64,000 bases of DNA from Ectocarpus siliculosus (taxonomy: Eukaryota; Sar; Phaeophyceae; Ectocarpales; Ectocarpaceae): positions 3,382,028-3,446,027 of the forward strand of contig FN649735.1 of NCBI GenBank assembly GCA_000310025.1, in the 5' to 3' direction. The translations under genes and the position numbers were made by a program. The stretch's first letter is position 1, and each line of letters opens with the position of its first letter. The notes below the pieces were generated by a model. That model saw nothing but the letters and a program-made list of their open reading frames with translations, ran no database searches and was not told the origin of the DNA. Of this stretch, positions 24,160-35,329 are shown in pieces.

Positions 24160-25260
24160 TGGCAGCAGCGCCCTTCTCGCCGGTGCCCTTTGTATTATGC
24201 AGCACTTGGTGCCAGCAGAAGCATATAGCGGCGTCGAGAGTGAAGACGGGTGCGAACGGCTATGTGCGGACCCTGCGTTGTCAAGACCGGACCATCACGC
24301 ACAATGCCGTACACTGTGGCACGGGAGCGCACCATCACGCACCCGCCGCACGCCATACTACGTACATTTCGCAGGGACTCCTGTCAGCAGGTTCTGTGCA
24401 GTTGAGCTGCACGAAGAAATCGGAACAGTTGCGTGTACTGGAGTATGTACCGGAGTACTGGAGTACCGTAGATGATACGGTTCTGAACCAGGTGAACCGT
24501 GAACCACTATGAAAGGAAGGAGATTGTCCCGCAAATCCATTGAATCGGCAAATCGATACTTTTACTTGCTGAGATGCACCTGCCGACCTGCCGTCCTAAC
24601 CGCACCCTCTTCTCGCGCACCCCTACCCAGAGGCGGTAGAGGAGCACGCCACAGGTCTCAATATTGTGTAGATTGCGCAAGACATGTCCCGCCGCGCTTG
24701 CAATCCTATGGGGTACCGAGGTGTGATTACTGTGCTGTTGTTCGGTCCCACGTATTCCCCCCCACGTACCATCTCATGTACATCAATCATCGTTCCATCG
24801 ACCGAGGAACGATGATCCGAGTGATGATCTACCGAGCAATCGCCACACGGCCGTCGTCAGCCATTTCTTGCACATACTGTAATAACGTCTACCATAAGCT
24901 GATCGATAATTCGGGTGGCTCAGTTGTGTGTGATGGGAGCGTAGAGCAGCTCGGCCATGACGGGCCGCACGGGTAGGTAAAGACGTGTAGACGTGGTGAA
25001 AAACGTGTTGTATTCATCGGGGGCGTGCTTGAGCTCGTCATTCCATCACGGCATCAAGTCACGCATAACGCTTTAATACCCAGAACGAATCTCCATGAAT
25101 CTCCACCAATCTACTACACTCCCAAGGAAAACACAAAGAAACTTCTTGTCCCTCCGTAGTTCGTCACTGCAATCCCCGCATATGTATACGCAATATACCA
25201 CCCCCATGCTATGCTACGAGTATATCGAATATAAGCTTCCTCTCCGCCCTGTTGAATTGC
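24160..25260. other. Spacer without recognisable gene
   Basis: Open frames of 60-155 codons on both strands lack motifs, hydrophobic segments and splice support. From about 24800 the sequence begins to resemble the region upstream of septin gene B (ATCTACCGAGCAATCGCCACAC here; CACCGAGCAATCGCCACAC at 14266), so the end of this stretch is the 5' flank of septin copy C. Confidence 0.5.
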
Positions 25261-25261
25261 A

Positions 25262-28200
25262 CCATGTTTCCAAGCCGCAAGGATGACGCGCGTGGACCAG
25301 GAAATCCAGCGCGCAGGCAAGTACCACCGGACCAGGAACGGGTCAAGGTCGAGCGCGAGCGCGGGATCGGAAAGGTCAGTCCCCGGTGCGTGGCTTGAGA
25401 GCCGCAAGCTCTAATGCGACACTATTGTGTATGTACGTACATGGGAACCCTGGACTGTCCACACTACTCCCTATCGTCTCGTTGACCAAGCATCGCCAGG
25501 ACTAATCGGCAAACGTGGCCAGGATATCACCTATGCCCTTACGTAGTATAGCCTCGTATAGCCTCGGGGTCCTATCCAAAACTATGAAATGACGATTCCG
25601 GCTACAACTACTGCCGTACAGGCTATTATTCACGCTTCATTTGCCGCTCTCTACGGAAACGAGAAATGCCACGAGGGAGAAGTGTGCGTTCGAAATAGAA
25701 TATCGTACTGCTTGACGACATACTGCTTGTGGGAGTCACGTACACACACGAGAAACACCGCAACAAGGAGTGAACAACTTTTGGTTTCCCTTTCTCGTCC
25801 AACTACTTAATACATATCCGGCGAAACAAAAGATCGGCGGATGGCGAGATGATGGCCCGACGGAGATGGGCGGGATTTTTCTAACCAAAACGTTTCGTCC
25901 CACTCTTTCGTCTATTTCATGGACACCTGCAGGAGACTTCCGCCAACATTGAACGCTCAGTGCGAAAGAACACGCAGTTGCTTGTAGTTCCAACTGGGTC
26001 CCCATCGCCTGGTACTGTACCTTGTGTTTTCAGGCGAAGCCTCACATGAACAATATTGGAGAGACCGCTCCGGAATATCGCCACACCGCTACGCCCGGCG
26101 GCAGGTCGTCGATTCTCTTGGTGGCTCTCACGATGATCTGCGCCTTGCCTGGGGGGGTTCTGGCCAACCTGCAGGTATTTTTTGTGCTAGTGGTTCGCCC
26201 GATGTGGCGGGTGCGTACCGCGAGTGCATCCTCGATGGCAGCTTGGTTAGACGTGAAAAAATTCAGTTGTTCTCATCATGTAGCGGCCTTGGCTCCTCCA
26301 TCGCCACTTCGTCCTCGGTTGGAATCACGGAAGCCCGGAGACCGACGGTAGCGTCGCAATTACAACAACACCGTTTTCTGTTGTATTCTTATCCCTTACC
26401 CAGATCATTCGATGTAAATATTGGATTTGGTTGGGTGAGGCCTCCTGCGCCTGCAGGAGGGCCTCGCCACAAGTAACCCTTTGGGCTGGGTGTGCCCAGG
26501 CCCAAAGTGTTTGAATGATCAGTAAGTTCATGAATATAGTAAGCATTGTGTAGGGCGGGTGGGATGGTCTCAAATATACCCCTTATTCTCTGCTCCGGCA
26601 AATTTCGGGAGAGAAAAGGGGGACTAAACTAGGTGGGGTCGTTTTCCAACATCCTTTCTGGAATATCTGACTCTTCCTGATTTCGTTCCGAGATTACTCA
26701 GGGAAATTTGGCGAAGAACTCACGCAGTTTGGATGGAGCCGAGCCCCCAAAGGAGCGAAGACATTCTCAAGATTTAATGGGTGAGTGGTGTGCTGCAACA
26801 AGGGCCCTTCCGTGCGTGGTGCACACCAGAGGTCGCTTACGCGTGAAGTAAATAACGACTAAAGCAGAACAACCTAGGTTATCCCTTCCTACTTATTGGA
26901 TGTAAAGCTCAGTGGCGCTACTTTACAATCGATTTCGACGTCATTTTTGGTCGGGGAACAGTCGCCGTTTGCTTGGCACTCGCAGGCCATACTATTCTTG
27001 AAAGTCTGTATGTTCGACAATATTGATTGACTGCTTGTTCGGCAGTAGTAATGGCTTTGTTGGTTCTCGTTGGCCTTCTGTGGGTGGTTCTTCCGGAAAG
27101 GTATATCTCCGCTCGAGATCACGAAATCGAATGCCATTTGCCGATTTCATCAGGTATCGTTTCGACTTCTTTTTTGGTTCGGGAACAGTCGCCGTTTGCT
27201 TGGCACTCGGAGGCCATACTATTCTTGAAAGTTTGCATGCATTGCCTGATGTTCGACAACATTGATTGATTGGTGCTTGTTGTGCTTCTGGGAACACGTG
27301 TAATTGGTGCTTGTTGTGCTTCTGGGAACACGTGTAATAGCCTGGGAGGCGCACCTCCCCCGGCTATCACGAAATCGAATCTCATTTGCCGAGATCAACG
27401 AAAATCTACTGCTTGACGTAGATTTGTTTTTCCGGAGTAGTCTTGGCTGTCTTCGCAATCTGTAGCCTTGTCTGAGCATTCGCCACGTTCTTCAAAGCCG
27501 GTAACCGTGTGATTAATACCATGCGGAAGTTTTGTTGTCACTCTGGCGAACTACCATGTAAGGTATTTATTCATCCAAAGTATTTGCTCGCAGTGGTCAT
27601 GATCCTCAGTTTTCGTCTTGGGATGTGTAGAGCACGTAAGCCGATTTTCGTAGAGTTAGACACTGAGTTGCACCTCGATAATTCACCCACTCCTCACTCG
27701 CGTGGTACTTGAGAACTTGTTGCAACTGATCTCCAGCAGCAGGAGCTTCGTCGTGCTTTTGCTTCACCCTTGTCACTTGAGAAGCTCGAAGTATCTCCAG
27801 CTCATACCGGATGTGATCCACCATTAGATGCGCGCAGGCCGGTGACCTTCGTTGAAGTCTATGCGGGCCCCATTGTTTCACCCCTCGGGCTGGCGGCGGG
27901 GTGCACCAATAGACGTTGACTACTTTGGTAATGTCGGCCGAGCTGCGAGTATCACTGTCGCCAGTCATGAAATTCTAGGGTCTACCGTAGACGCCATCCG
28001 TACGAGGTTGTGGGCTCGGTCCGCGTAGGGTAGGATGACTCATGTGTCCACAGTCGATATGTTGATAGGCCGTGGAACGGGTAGGCCTTCGGATACCAGA
28101 CGGTATCGCACCTGGTTCTCTAAGCGTTCGAAGGCATTCGGGGGGAAAGTTCAAGGCGGGCAAACGATACCGGAGTGTGCACACAGCCGCCCGGACGAGA

Positions 28201-28390
28201 TTCGAGCGTAGGTACTAACATACGGGAGGGGGAAGCCATGAAGGCGTGGTCGTCGTTACCGGGGGGGGGGGGACGAGAGAGACGAAGACAGCGGCGTACG
28301 AAAAAAAAGCGCCGACAAATGCATGAGGCGGAAATATCCTGTTGCAACGTAGAGGGACCCGGCATGGACGCGTTTCTTCGTAGACAATAC
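25262..28390 (+). pseudogene. Septin-like copy C, lacking exons 2-7
   Basis: The first exon (25262-25374, MFPSRKDDARGPGNPARRQ) is recognisable, but its P-loop has decayed to ERERGIGK. It keeps the donor AAG|GTCAGT. Family intron-1 sequence then runs directly to an acceptor at 26035 followed by exon-8-like sequence (AKPHMNNIGETAPEYRH, then a membrane segment ILLVALTMICAL, donor at about 26175). The exons with switch II, GKSD and YPWG are gone. A degraded exon-9 region lies near 26700-26770 with intron bases matching gene B. Repeated versions of the C-terminal membrane segment follow (26940-27480), then the common tail unit (27590-28390). It is a deletion derivative without a GTPase domain. Whether it is transcribed cannot be told. 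Confidence 0.75.
26925..27480 (+). repeat. Repeated septin-tail membrane segments and a 34-base tandem repeat
   Basis: A stretch containing CGGGGAACAGTCGCCGTTTG and CCATACTATTCTTGAAAGT occurs at about 26950-27010 and again at about 27180-27235. A third diverged version (TCTTGGCTGTCTTCGCAATC) lies at 27445-27500. Each corresponds to the hydrophobic tail segment downstream of septin B. A 34-base unit (ATTGGTGCTTGTTGTGCTTC...) is repeated exactly at 27269 and 27303. Confidence 0.7.
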
Positions 28391-28512
28391 GAATTGTATG
28401 GGGGCACGACTTGATTTTGGAGAGGAAGGTCCGCTGAAAAAATCAAAAATTAAGCAAACAGAGGCCCCAAAAGAGTCTAGCCGATTTGTTTCGGCCGCAA
28501 CAGAAGCTGAAA

Positions 28513-29165
28513 CCCCTCGACCCCCTTTAGGGCTGGATCGCCTTTTGGGGACACTTTTGTCCCCATCTTCTTCGCCTGCTTTACCTCGCGAAGAATAGCA
28601 TAATTGTCTCCTCCTTTGCACTACTCGACCAGGGGGGTGCCGGGGTACACAGGGACGACTCTAGTCTAGTATGAATGCTTTGTAGAGTGGAGGAGTATGA
28701 GGGTAATGAACAGGTCGAATTGCGGGGCGATTGCGCTGCCGGTTCAACAGCGAAGTTGCGCCGCGTCTGTCTACCCTTGGGTGAAAAGCGCTACTAGGGG
28801 CAAGCGCGGAAGAAGTACCTAGACCACCGTTGATAGAAGGCACCGAGCAACCTAGGGCTTGAGTTAGAAGGTCTCGCTTTCCCTCTAGAGAAATATCTTG
28901 AAAACCTCCTTTTCGTGCCCCGTTTACCACGCTCCCGCCAGTTGCTGTCTATAATCCCTATCAAATGTCCCCTCGTATGTCCCCTCGTAACGAGGGGACA
29001 TTTGATAGGGATTATAGACAAGAGACGGCTCAAGTGGGAAGGCAGCTTTGCACTTGCACCCAGGGATGGAACTGTCTGCACCATCCAATCAGCAGGCGTC
29101 GTTCGCTCTTTTTCTTACATTTCAGAAATTTCGCAAGAACGCCGAATTTTCTGTGCGTGGTAAGG
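28513..29165. repeat. Dispersed 0.65-kb repeat, copy 2
   Basis: This is the second copy of the element at 23018-23672, in the same orientation, with only scattered differences and a slightly different loop in its hairpin. It begins just after the septin-tail unit of copy C and ends at GTGGTAAGGG. A short minus-strand frame (28930-28661) repeats the one in copy 1. Confidence 0.75.
28946..29020. repeat. Hairpin-forming palindrome in dispersed repeat copy 2
   Basis: The same 30-base-arm hairpin occurs as at 23453-23525. It differs by one base in the left arm (TCAAATG for TCAATTG) and by the matching base in the right arm (CATTTGA for CAATTGA), so full pairing is kept. The loop is 15 bases. Confidence 0.9.
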
Positions 29166-30367
29166 GCGGGTCAGATAAGAGGGCGTCGGAGCTTTCGAGA
29201 ACGCCGAAATACAACTCCCCCCCGCCAGGGTTGCTGTATGGGGTCAAAATAAGTGTCTCGTTTTCGTTGTTGTGGGAGCCGTGTATCTCAGTAAAAACCC
29301 AACTCCCGCCCAAGCGTGTGAAACATATCGCCACGACAATAAAGCTGAAGAGTGCGGACTACTCGAGTGAAAAATTAAAACACCGTGCCGCGTTGTCGAG
29401 GATATTCCAATTCCGAGCCCCTAAATTAGACCCTGTGAAGCCCGGCATGAACAACCACTCCTGTAGAAGGAGTATGTTCGTGTACTGCTGCCGTTGAACG
29501 TGCAACACCAATTAGGAGAGACGGAAAACTCAAACAAGCGGTTTCAGAAAACAACTCATAGGCGGCGGCACACAACACCAAAACGTATTTCAGCTGTTGC
29601 GGCACCGCACCCCATTACACATGCGGCTTACAGGCGGCAAACCAGGATGACAAAGGATGTTTCGTTATTGTTCGGGTGCGAAATACGGGCATAGCGCGAG
29701 CGAAGCAAACAACGACACGCGCTGATAATGTCAAACCATGTTCTCGACCCCGTCACGTATTCTCGTCCGGGGGGCGAAGGTGGCCTGGTTGGACGACAAC
29801 CTTCCAGCACGGAAATTCCGCGCACGTGACAGAACTGCATGCAGTGCTGCACCGGTAGCCCCGGCTGGAGCAAAAGAAGTACTCCCAGTACTAAAAAACG
29901 GCAATCTGCGTTATAAAACCGGCAATCCTGGGAGCCTACAGTACTGCAAGCTTCTCCCGGTGCACACACAACACCATTTTTTTTTCCGGCGTGGATTGGA
30001 GGTGTTGCTGACAAAAATGCCCCAACCTCAGCAATTACTTACACAGAAGGTGTGCCCCCAATTCGCATTGATGCCTTCGAACAAGAAGAACGTCGCCGAC
30101 AACACGGCCCCCCTCGGCCGAAATGACCCCCCACCTACCCGATACACCCACCTGTTTCTCGCACCCCCGCAAACGGCGCCAAGAACACACAAAAAAAAAG
30201 AAAGCTGCCAATCGCTTCGCAAAGAAGCGAACAAACACCAGAGCCACGATATCCAGTCATACAACCTACACGTGGTGTAACACCAAGAGTTCTCTCCCTC
30301 CGGCGGAGAAGATTTAGCCGGATAGTTGGCTCCTTGTCTTACATCTATCTGCCAATCGATCGCTGGT
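29166..30367. other. Spacer downstream of the V-ATPase gene, no gene recognised
   Basis: Several open frames up to 180 codons (plus strand 29738-30280) have no recognisable motif. The last part probably holds the 3' UTR of the minus-strand V-ATPase gene. I see no repeat worth naming. Confidence 0.4.
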
Positions 30368-33300
30368 CTAGTCGCACGAGTACGTTTGCTGGGAGAGGAT
30401 GAGCGCAACGATAAGCCCGTAGAGGCCCAGGGCTTCCGCGAAGATAAGGATGAGGATCATGCCCACGAAGAGCTTCTCTTGCTGTCCGACAGCCCTCACG
30501 CCCGCGTCACCCACGATCCCGATCGCCATGCCCGCCGCGAGCCCGCTGTATGTCCCGATGTCATTTCAGAAAACCCGGAGGGGAAGGTGGGGTGAACGAA
30601 CGCCACGATTAGTTAATTAAAAGCGGCATCGTCAAACACTGGCATGAACCGCTGTATTGTTCTACGATCGACCGACTACATACATTGCATCGCGCGGCTT
30701 GCCGCCAAGGTGCCCTTCATTTCTTTGCCATACCAAGGTGCCCTTCATTCCTTTGCCATACCAAGGTGCCCTTCATTCCTTTGCCATGCTTCAACGGCAT
30801 GTCAGCCGTCCACCCAACACGGCTAACGCAAACATACTGGGAACCAGCGGCTCCTGCAAGCATGCTGAACCGGCACATGATTCAAGACCTCTTGCGTGAC
30901 ACAGGCTGCCAACGCGGACCATGAGGTGAAACACCGCCGCCTGTTCGCTTTTCTTCCTAGAGAGAAACCACGCAGCGGGCTGGGTTTTGATATCGCACCT
31001 CATTCGCCACTCTGACTGTAGGTGCCTATTTCGCCGCACTTCAATATATTATTAAATGCACTCAACTCATCATTTGGCTAGGTTCTTTATTTGAACACCT
31101 CAAAATATTCTTAATGCACTCCACTCATATTCTGGCTGGGTGCTTTCTTCGACACACCTCACTATATTCTCGCAGCACCCAAATCATCATTCTGGCGTTG
31201 TGCTTATTCGACGCACCTCAACCCGCACGCCATCCCGGCCGCTAGGTGTGCGAAGCTTGTGAACGCCGAGTAGACCGTGACCCCGCTCTGAGGGGCCGAG
31301 ACTGTGCGCCAAGCGGAGCCGGAACCAATCACCAACCACGCGCCACCATGGTCGCCCACAATACATACACGATCAAACGACGATTTGGAGGGGGAACGCG
31401 GGCGCAGCAAAAGTAACACGGGTGGAGAGTACAACGGTGTCAGCAGACGGCGTTCTAGCACTGCTTGGTATGTGGCTTGGACAACGATCTGTTTGCCTCT
31501 GCTCTGCCGCTATTACGCCACAGGGTTCGGAAATTCGGGCCATCTTTCTGATTGCGGGGTGCCCACTATAATTGCCCCGCGGTCCAGAACGAGTCGAGGC
31601 CTCAACACGGCAACCGAGACATTCTCCTCCAAGAGATCAACGAGGGGCAACACCACATCACAGCTTGTTTCGCCGTGATCAACCAACCAATGCATCAACC
31701 TCCAACAACCTCTCTCTTTGGACCATGATCCACGTGCATCGTTAAAACATCCAAGCGCAAAAACTCAACCGTAGATCCCATATTCCTGCTGCTCCCCTCG
31801 CGGGCAACAACCGGGGGATAGGCAGTACGGGCAATACGACTGGTCGCATCATCTGACATTGTTGTGCCTGTCAGCTTCGAAAGAAGTAATTTCTCGAGAG
31901 CAAAAAGCAGAGCGATTGTGCGAATGGTTGACAGCGCAGCGCCCAGCCATCTGACAGAGCTAACACGACGCCCGGGGCAACTCCTACACTCACTCCCGCA
32001 GAATCAGTCTCTCGTCAACCCCCCCCCCCCCCCCCCCCCCCGCCATCGGGCTTGGGTTTTCGTCGCTTGGCAACGACGTTGTAAAAGCAAGCCAATTCAC
32101 TTCGTGAACTCGGCAACCAGGTTACCGGGGTTTTTTTTGGCGGTAACCATAATGATGGTCAAGTAGATCATGTCGTGCGGGGTGGAAAACCCTCACTCCG
32201 CGCACGGCGGATGATCGCACCACGTTGTGGAAATCGTCAAGCATCCTCAAGGCAGTTACACAGTGCTTATAACTGTCTCTGGAAGTGAAAGCACCAGAAA
32301 ATAAGTTAAGTCATACGCAGCTGTCATCCGTACGCAAGGAAGTAAGCACAAGATGCCGAACACCCTTAGCAGGATGCAGCGCATCCTTCATGCGACTCGC
32401 CGAATACCTCACGGCGCTTCGCGCTTGGTGATATGAGAGCCTGGTCCGGTGAGAACCCGGTGTGCTCCGTCCCGGCTTTGTAGGGATGCGAGGTCAATGG
32501 TCTAACGACCTCGGCATGCACGACTACGAGTATACACACACACACACCCTTCCCGAAAGGGTGCTGCCTAAATTCGAAGGTAGGCCTGGCGTCGACGAGG
32601 TGCAGAAATCAGGCAAGCGGTATACCGATCAAACCAAGCACAGGCAAAAAGAGCAACACCACAGTACCGAACTTTAAAGCTCGACAACTCCACGGCGAAG
32701 AGGACGCCAACATCAAACCATCAAACCATACGTTTTCGGAAAGCTATCGACGAGATGCTGCCAAACGCCGTCATTTTCGGCAGCGTTAAGCTGCAGGAGA
32801 ACCGAGCGCTAAAAATCGACCCAGGGGCGCGGTACCAAGCGCGAACTGCGGTATGCGGCCGAAAAACAAAGCCGACAACACCACGGCAAGCCTCACTTGA
32901 TCCGAGCAAGATGACCGAAACGATGAGGCCGTAGATTCCCAAAACACCCGCCATGACCACCGGGATGATGTTCCGCATCACCAGCTGAGGGTGCATGACG
33001 CCCATCGCCCCGATACCCATCCCTGCCTTAGCAGTCCCGTACGCCGCGCCGCCGTCTGTTCGCGCAAAGCAGCACAAGTTCCGAAAGGTCAAATTGTTGG
33101 ACGCATCTAGCGTGCAGCGGAACAGCAACAGAGCGTCTTCTGCATGTGGGCATGCCTTAGGACAGACCTAGGTCGCACCACACCTTCCGAAAGGTCAAAC
33201 GTGGCTGTTGGACGTGCAGCGTAGTAACAAAAGTCTTCAGCACATCCCATTCGACTGTGGTTACCTCTCGAACGGGTAGGTAGTCTCTGTGTTCTTTGGT

Positions 33301-33886
33301 AATTTTTTACGTCTAAAATAGAGCACTTGTGCATGTGTTGGGCATGCCGTAGGACACATCGACATATGTCGCACCAACGGCTTCTCAGAAATACCCACCA
33401 ACCGGCACAGCGACGTCATCCACGCCAACCGGATCGCGCTGCTTACCAAGAACACAAAGCACACCTGGATAGAACCGTAAGTGGCACAAGACATCGCACC
33501 CCCTGGACCAATCTCCAAAACTCGGTAACTCCACGACGAAGAGGCGAAGAGGGTGTAATGCACAACATCAAACCATACGTTCTGGGAAAGCTCTCGGCGA
33601 GGCGGTCCCACCGCCGACGTGTTCGGCACCATCCTGCTGTGGAGCACTCGAGCTTCGAAATTCGACCCATGGGGTGTGATATCCTGCGGCAAACCACCTA
33701 CGGTAGTGGGAGGCACAACCGTATACCGACACAAACGTACACCTGCGTAGCTGGGGAATGAAGGGCAGGCACAGCAGTCGTATATACCATATGGGACTCA
33801 CTTGCGAAGACGAGCGCGAACATCACCCCTGTGAAGCCCACAAAGGGTGCCCATATCGGGCACCCATCCACGCTGATGTCCGACAT
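30368..33886 (-). CDS. V-type proton ATPase proteolipid subunit c
   Basis: The four exons are 33886-33802, 33055-32897, 31301-31217 and 30545-30368, and they join in phase to 168 aa. The product is the membrane-rotor proteolipid of the V0 sector, which carries protons across vacuolar and endosomal membranes. Four hydrophobic helices are visible. The first half has [18 protein letters not shown] and [17 protein letters not shown]. The second half has [19 protein letters not shown] and [20 protein letters not shown], the latter with the essential glutamate in FAEALGLYG. Length and order match the family (about 155-170 aa). Both junction codons split by introns give the expected residues (N before GGAAYG, S before GLAAGM). 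The start is the ATG of [15 protein letters not shown]. All introns carry repeats: two inverted-repeat elements, a three-copy 28-base repeat, and a repeat that includes the exon 3 donor. Confidence 0.95.
30705..30788. repeat. 28-base tandem repeat, three copies, in V-ATPase intron 3
   Basis: The unit CCAAGGTGCCCTTCATTCCT followed by TTGCCATA is present at 30705, 30733 and 30761. Copy 1 has one T-for-C difference and copy 3 ends in G instead of A. Confidence 0.95.
31032..31220 (-). repeat. Tandem repeat of about 60 bases spanning the V-ATPase exon 3 splice donor
   Basis: On the minus strand the true donor GAG|GTGCGTCGAATAA (31217/31216) is followed by versions at about 31160 (GAG|GTGTGTCGAAGAA), 31102 (GAG|GTGTTCAAATAA) and 31041 (GAA|GTGCGGCGAAA). 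Spacings are 58-61 bases. The intervening AGAATGATGA/GAATATG-type sequence is also repeated. The duplicated donors lie inside intron 3, and use of one would add intron sequence to the message. Confidence 0.75.
32021..32041. repeat. Poly-C tract of about 20 bases
   Basis: An uninterrupted C run sits in V-ATPase intron 2. Similar C runs occur at about 38320-38335 and on both sides of the assembly gap near 41.2 kb. Confidence 0.9.
32445..32550. repeat. Short dispersed repeat, copy 1 (V-ATPase intron 2)
   Basis: The core CTCCGTCCCGGCTTTGTAGG...GAGGTCAATGGTCT...CGGCATGC...GAGTA recurs at about 41135-41195, 60680-60775 and 63600-63670, all in plus orientation. All copies lie in introns or next to genes. 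A stretch resembling a polymerase III A box (TGGTCTAACG) makes a tRNA-derived SINE possible, but I see no B box. Confidence 0.6.
32690..32840. mobile_element. MITE-like element, diverged copy in V-ATPase intron 2
   Basis: The interior CCATACGTTTTCGGAAAGCT...GACGAGATG and the end ATCGACCCAGGGGCG match the elements at 33480-33695 and, in opposite orientation, 44652-44870. Its inverted end on the left is worn away, so this is the oldest of the three copies. Confidence 0.6.
33480..33695. mobile_element. MITE-like inverted-repeat element in V-ATPase intron 1
   Basis: The left end GACATCGCACCCCCTGGACC and right end GACCCATGGGGTGTGATATC are imperfect inverted repeats. The interior (CCACGACGAAGAG...CCATACGTTCTGGGAAAGCT...GGCGAGG) matches the reverse complement of the better preserved copy at 44652-44870. 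It has no coding capacity. Confidence 0.7.
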
Positions 33887-35329
33887 CTCTGGTGGTGACT
33901 ATTCCTACAACCAACTCCTTCCCCGGCGTTGCTGCTGCAACTGGTGTTTTGCAGGCGCGCTCCGAATCGTCCTGGGCAGGACGACGAGAGAGTAACGCGG
34001 AGCGTCATCACAGCATAACGCGGAGCGACTCTTAAATTGGATGATACATAATATTTAACTGGCTTACAGAGAGAGTTGCGCGCGTGTTGTGGAAAACCAC
34101 AGCTGGCCGAAGCGGCGGTGCAAAGTAGTCCGAACGGCGTCGCCTAGCTCATCCAGCAGTTTCCAGCAGTGCAACTGCTGCTGCTCGTGCCTGTACCCTT
34201 GGCCCTCTGCACCAATATAGAAGAATGGTGCAAACTCTGATGATATGTGAACCTTTGAGCAGTGCATTGGACATAGGTAGGCGGGGCTACACGGGCGGAC
34301 ATCCCATACCCCTGCACGTGGGCCAAGCGTACGCAGCAGAGTACACGCTACCATAGCCGTGCTCTATGCCACAGCCACACCATCTACAGCAGAGGTACAG
34401 CAGTCGCAGGGTGGAAAAGAGAACCAGCATGGGGCCTTTGGAGAGCTTGGGTTCAGGACATTGCACCACAACTACTGGGAGCTCAAGTTGCATCACGAAC
34501 GACTCAGCGACTCGATTTGGTCCATACCTGACGGTGGCGCTGTTCTTCCCCAGAGTACGGGTGTTCTCCTCCTGTCTCTTGGTCTCAAAGTAACAGGCAA
34601 GAATAGCCGTGCCGAGAAGACCTCCGACAACCTCCGAGACCGTGGGGGTCTGCAGCTAGCTATAATTCCAAGTATGCAGCTAGCTGTATTCCGGTTCGTG
34701 GTGCCCCCAATCCCACCGCCGTCCTGGGTCGGTGGTGCGGCTGTGCGGCTGGACTGCCAGCTGCCAGGCTGCTGGCTGCTGCTGCTGCTGCTACTACTAC
34801 CTTGTTGCGGGTGGTGTTCTCAAGAGGTGAGGTCGTTGGGTCGAAGACACGTGAATCTGCTCACGAAGAATGATCTAGGTAGTGACCAAAACACCCACAA
34901 CATGAAAACTACAGTACAGGTACACACATCCTTGGAGCAAGACGGCGGAAAGACAGCAGCACCAACCTCGCACCAGTAATTAACGGCCTGCTGTGATACT
35001 GCTCGACGGATGAAGACAAAGTTGTTGCCATACACGACTGCTGTGCCCTAATCTTAGGTTTGGTCTGATGGTGTAGTCACGGGCTTGTCGAGTTCTCTGA
35101 GAGTGCTGTCCGTCAGTACAAACTCCCGACAGCTGTGTGCGGCGCTGCGGCGGTTTGCCCATTGATCTACAGCACGCAGGCAGTACACAAGTGTAACGAG
35201 CTAGAGTGGAGTTGTTTTAAATTCCATGGGTAAACAGTAGGGCAAGACACAGACTGCTGTTGTGCCATATGCATAGCAATACGTTGCTTTTGGTTTTTCC
35301 GCTCAAACACTTAGGTTTCCAAATTCAAG
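33887..35329. other. Spacer between V-ATPase and foldback element
   Basis: The first few hundred bases should contain the V-ATPase promoter. A CTG/CTA-rich triplet run lies at about 34775-34800. A 206-codon plus frame (34359-34979) includes a Leu-rich run from that triplet repeat, and I regard it as chance. No gene is supported. Confidence 0.4.
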
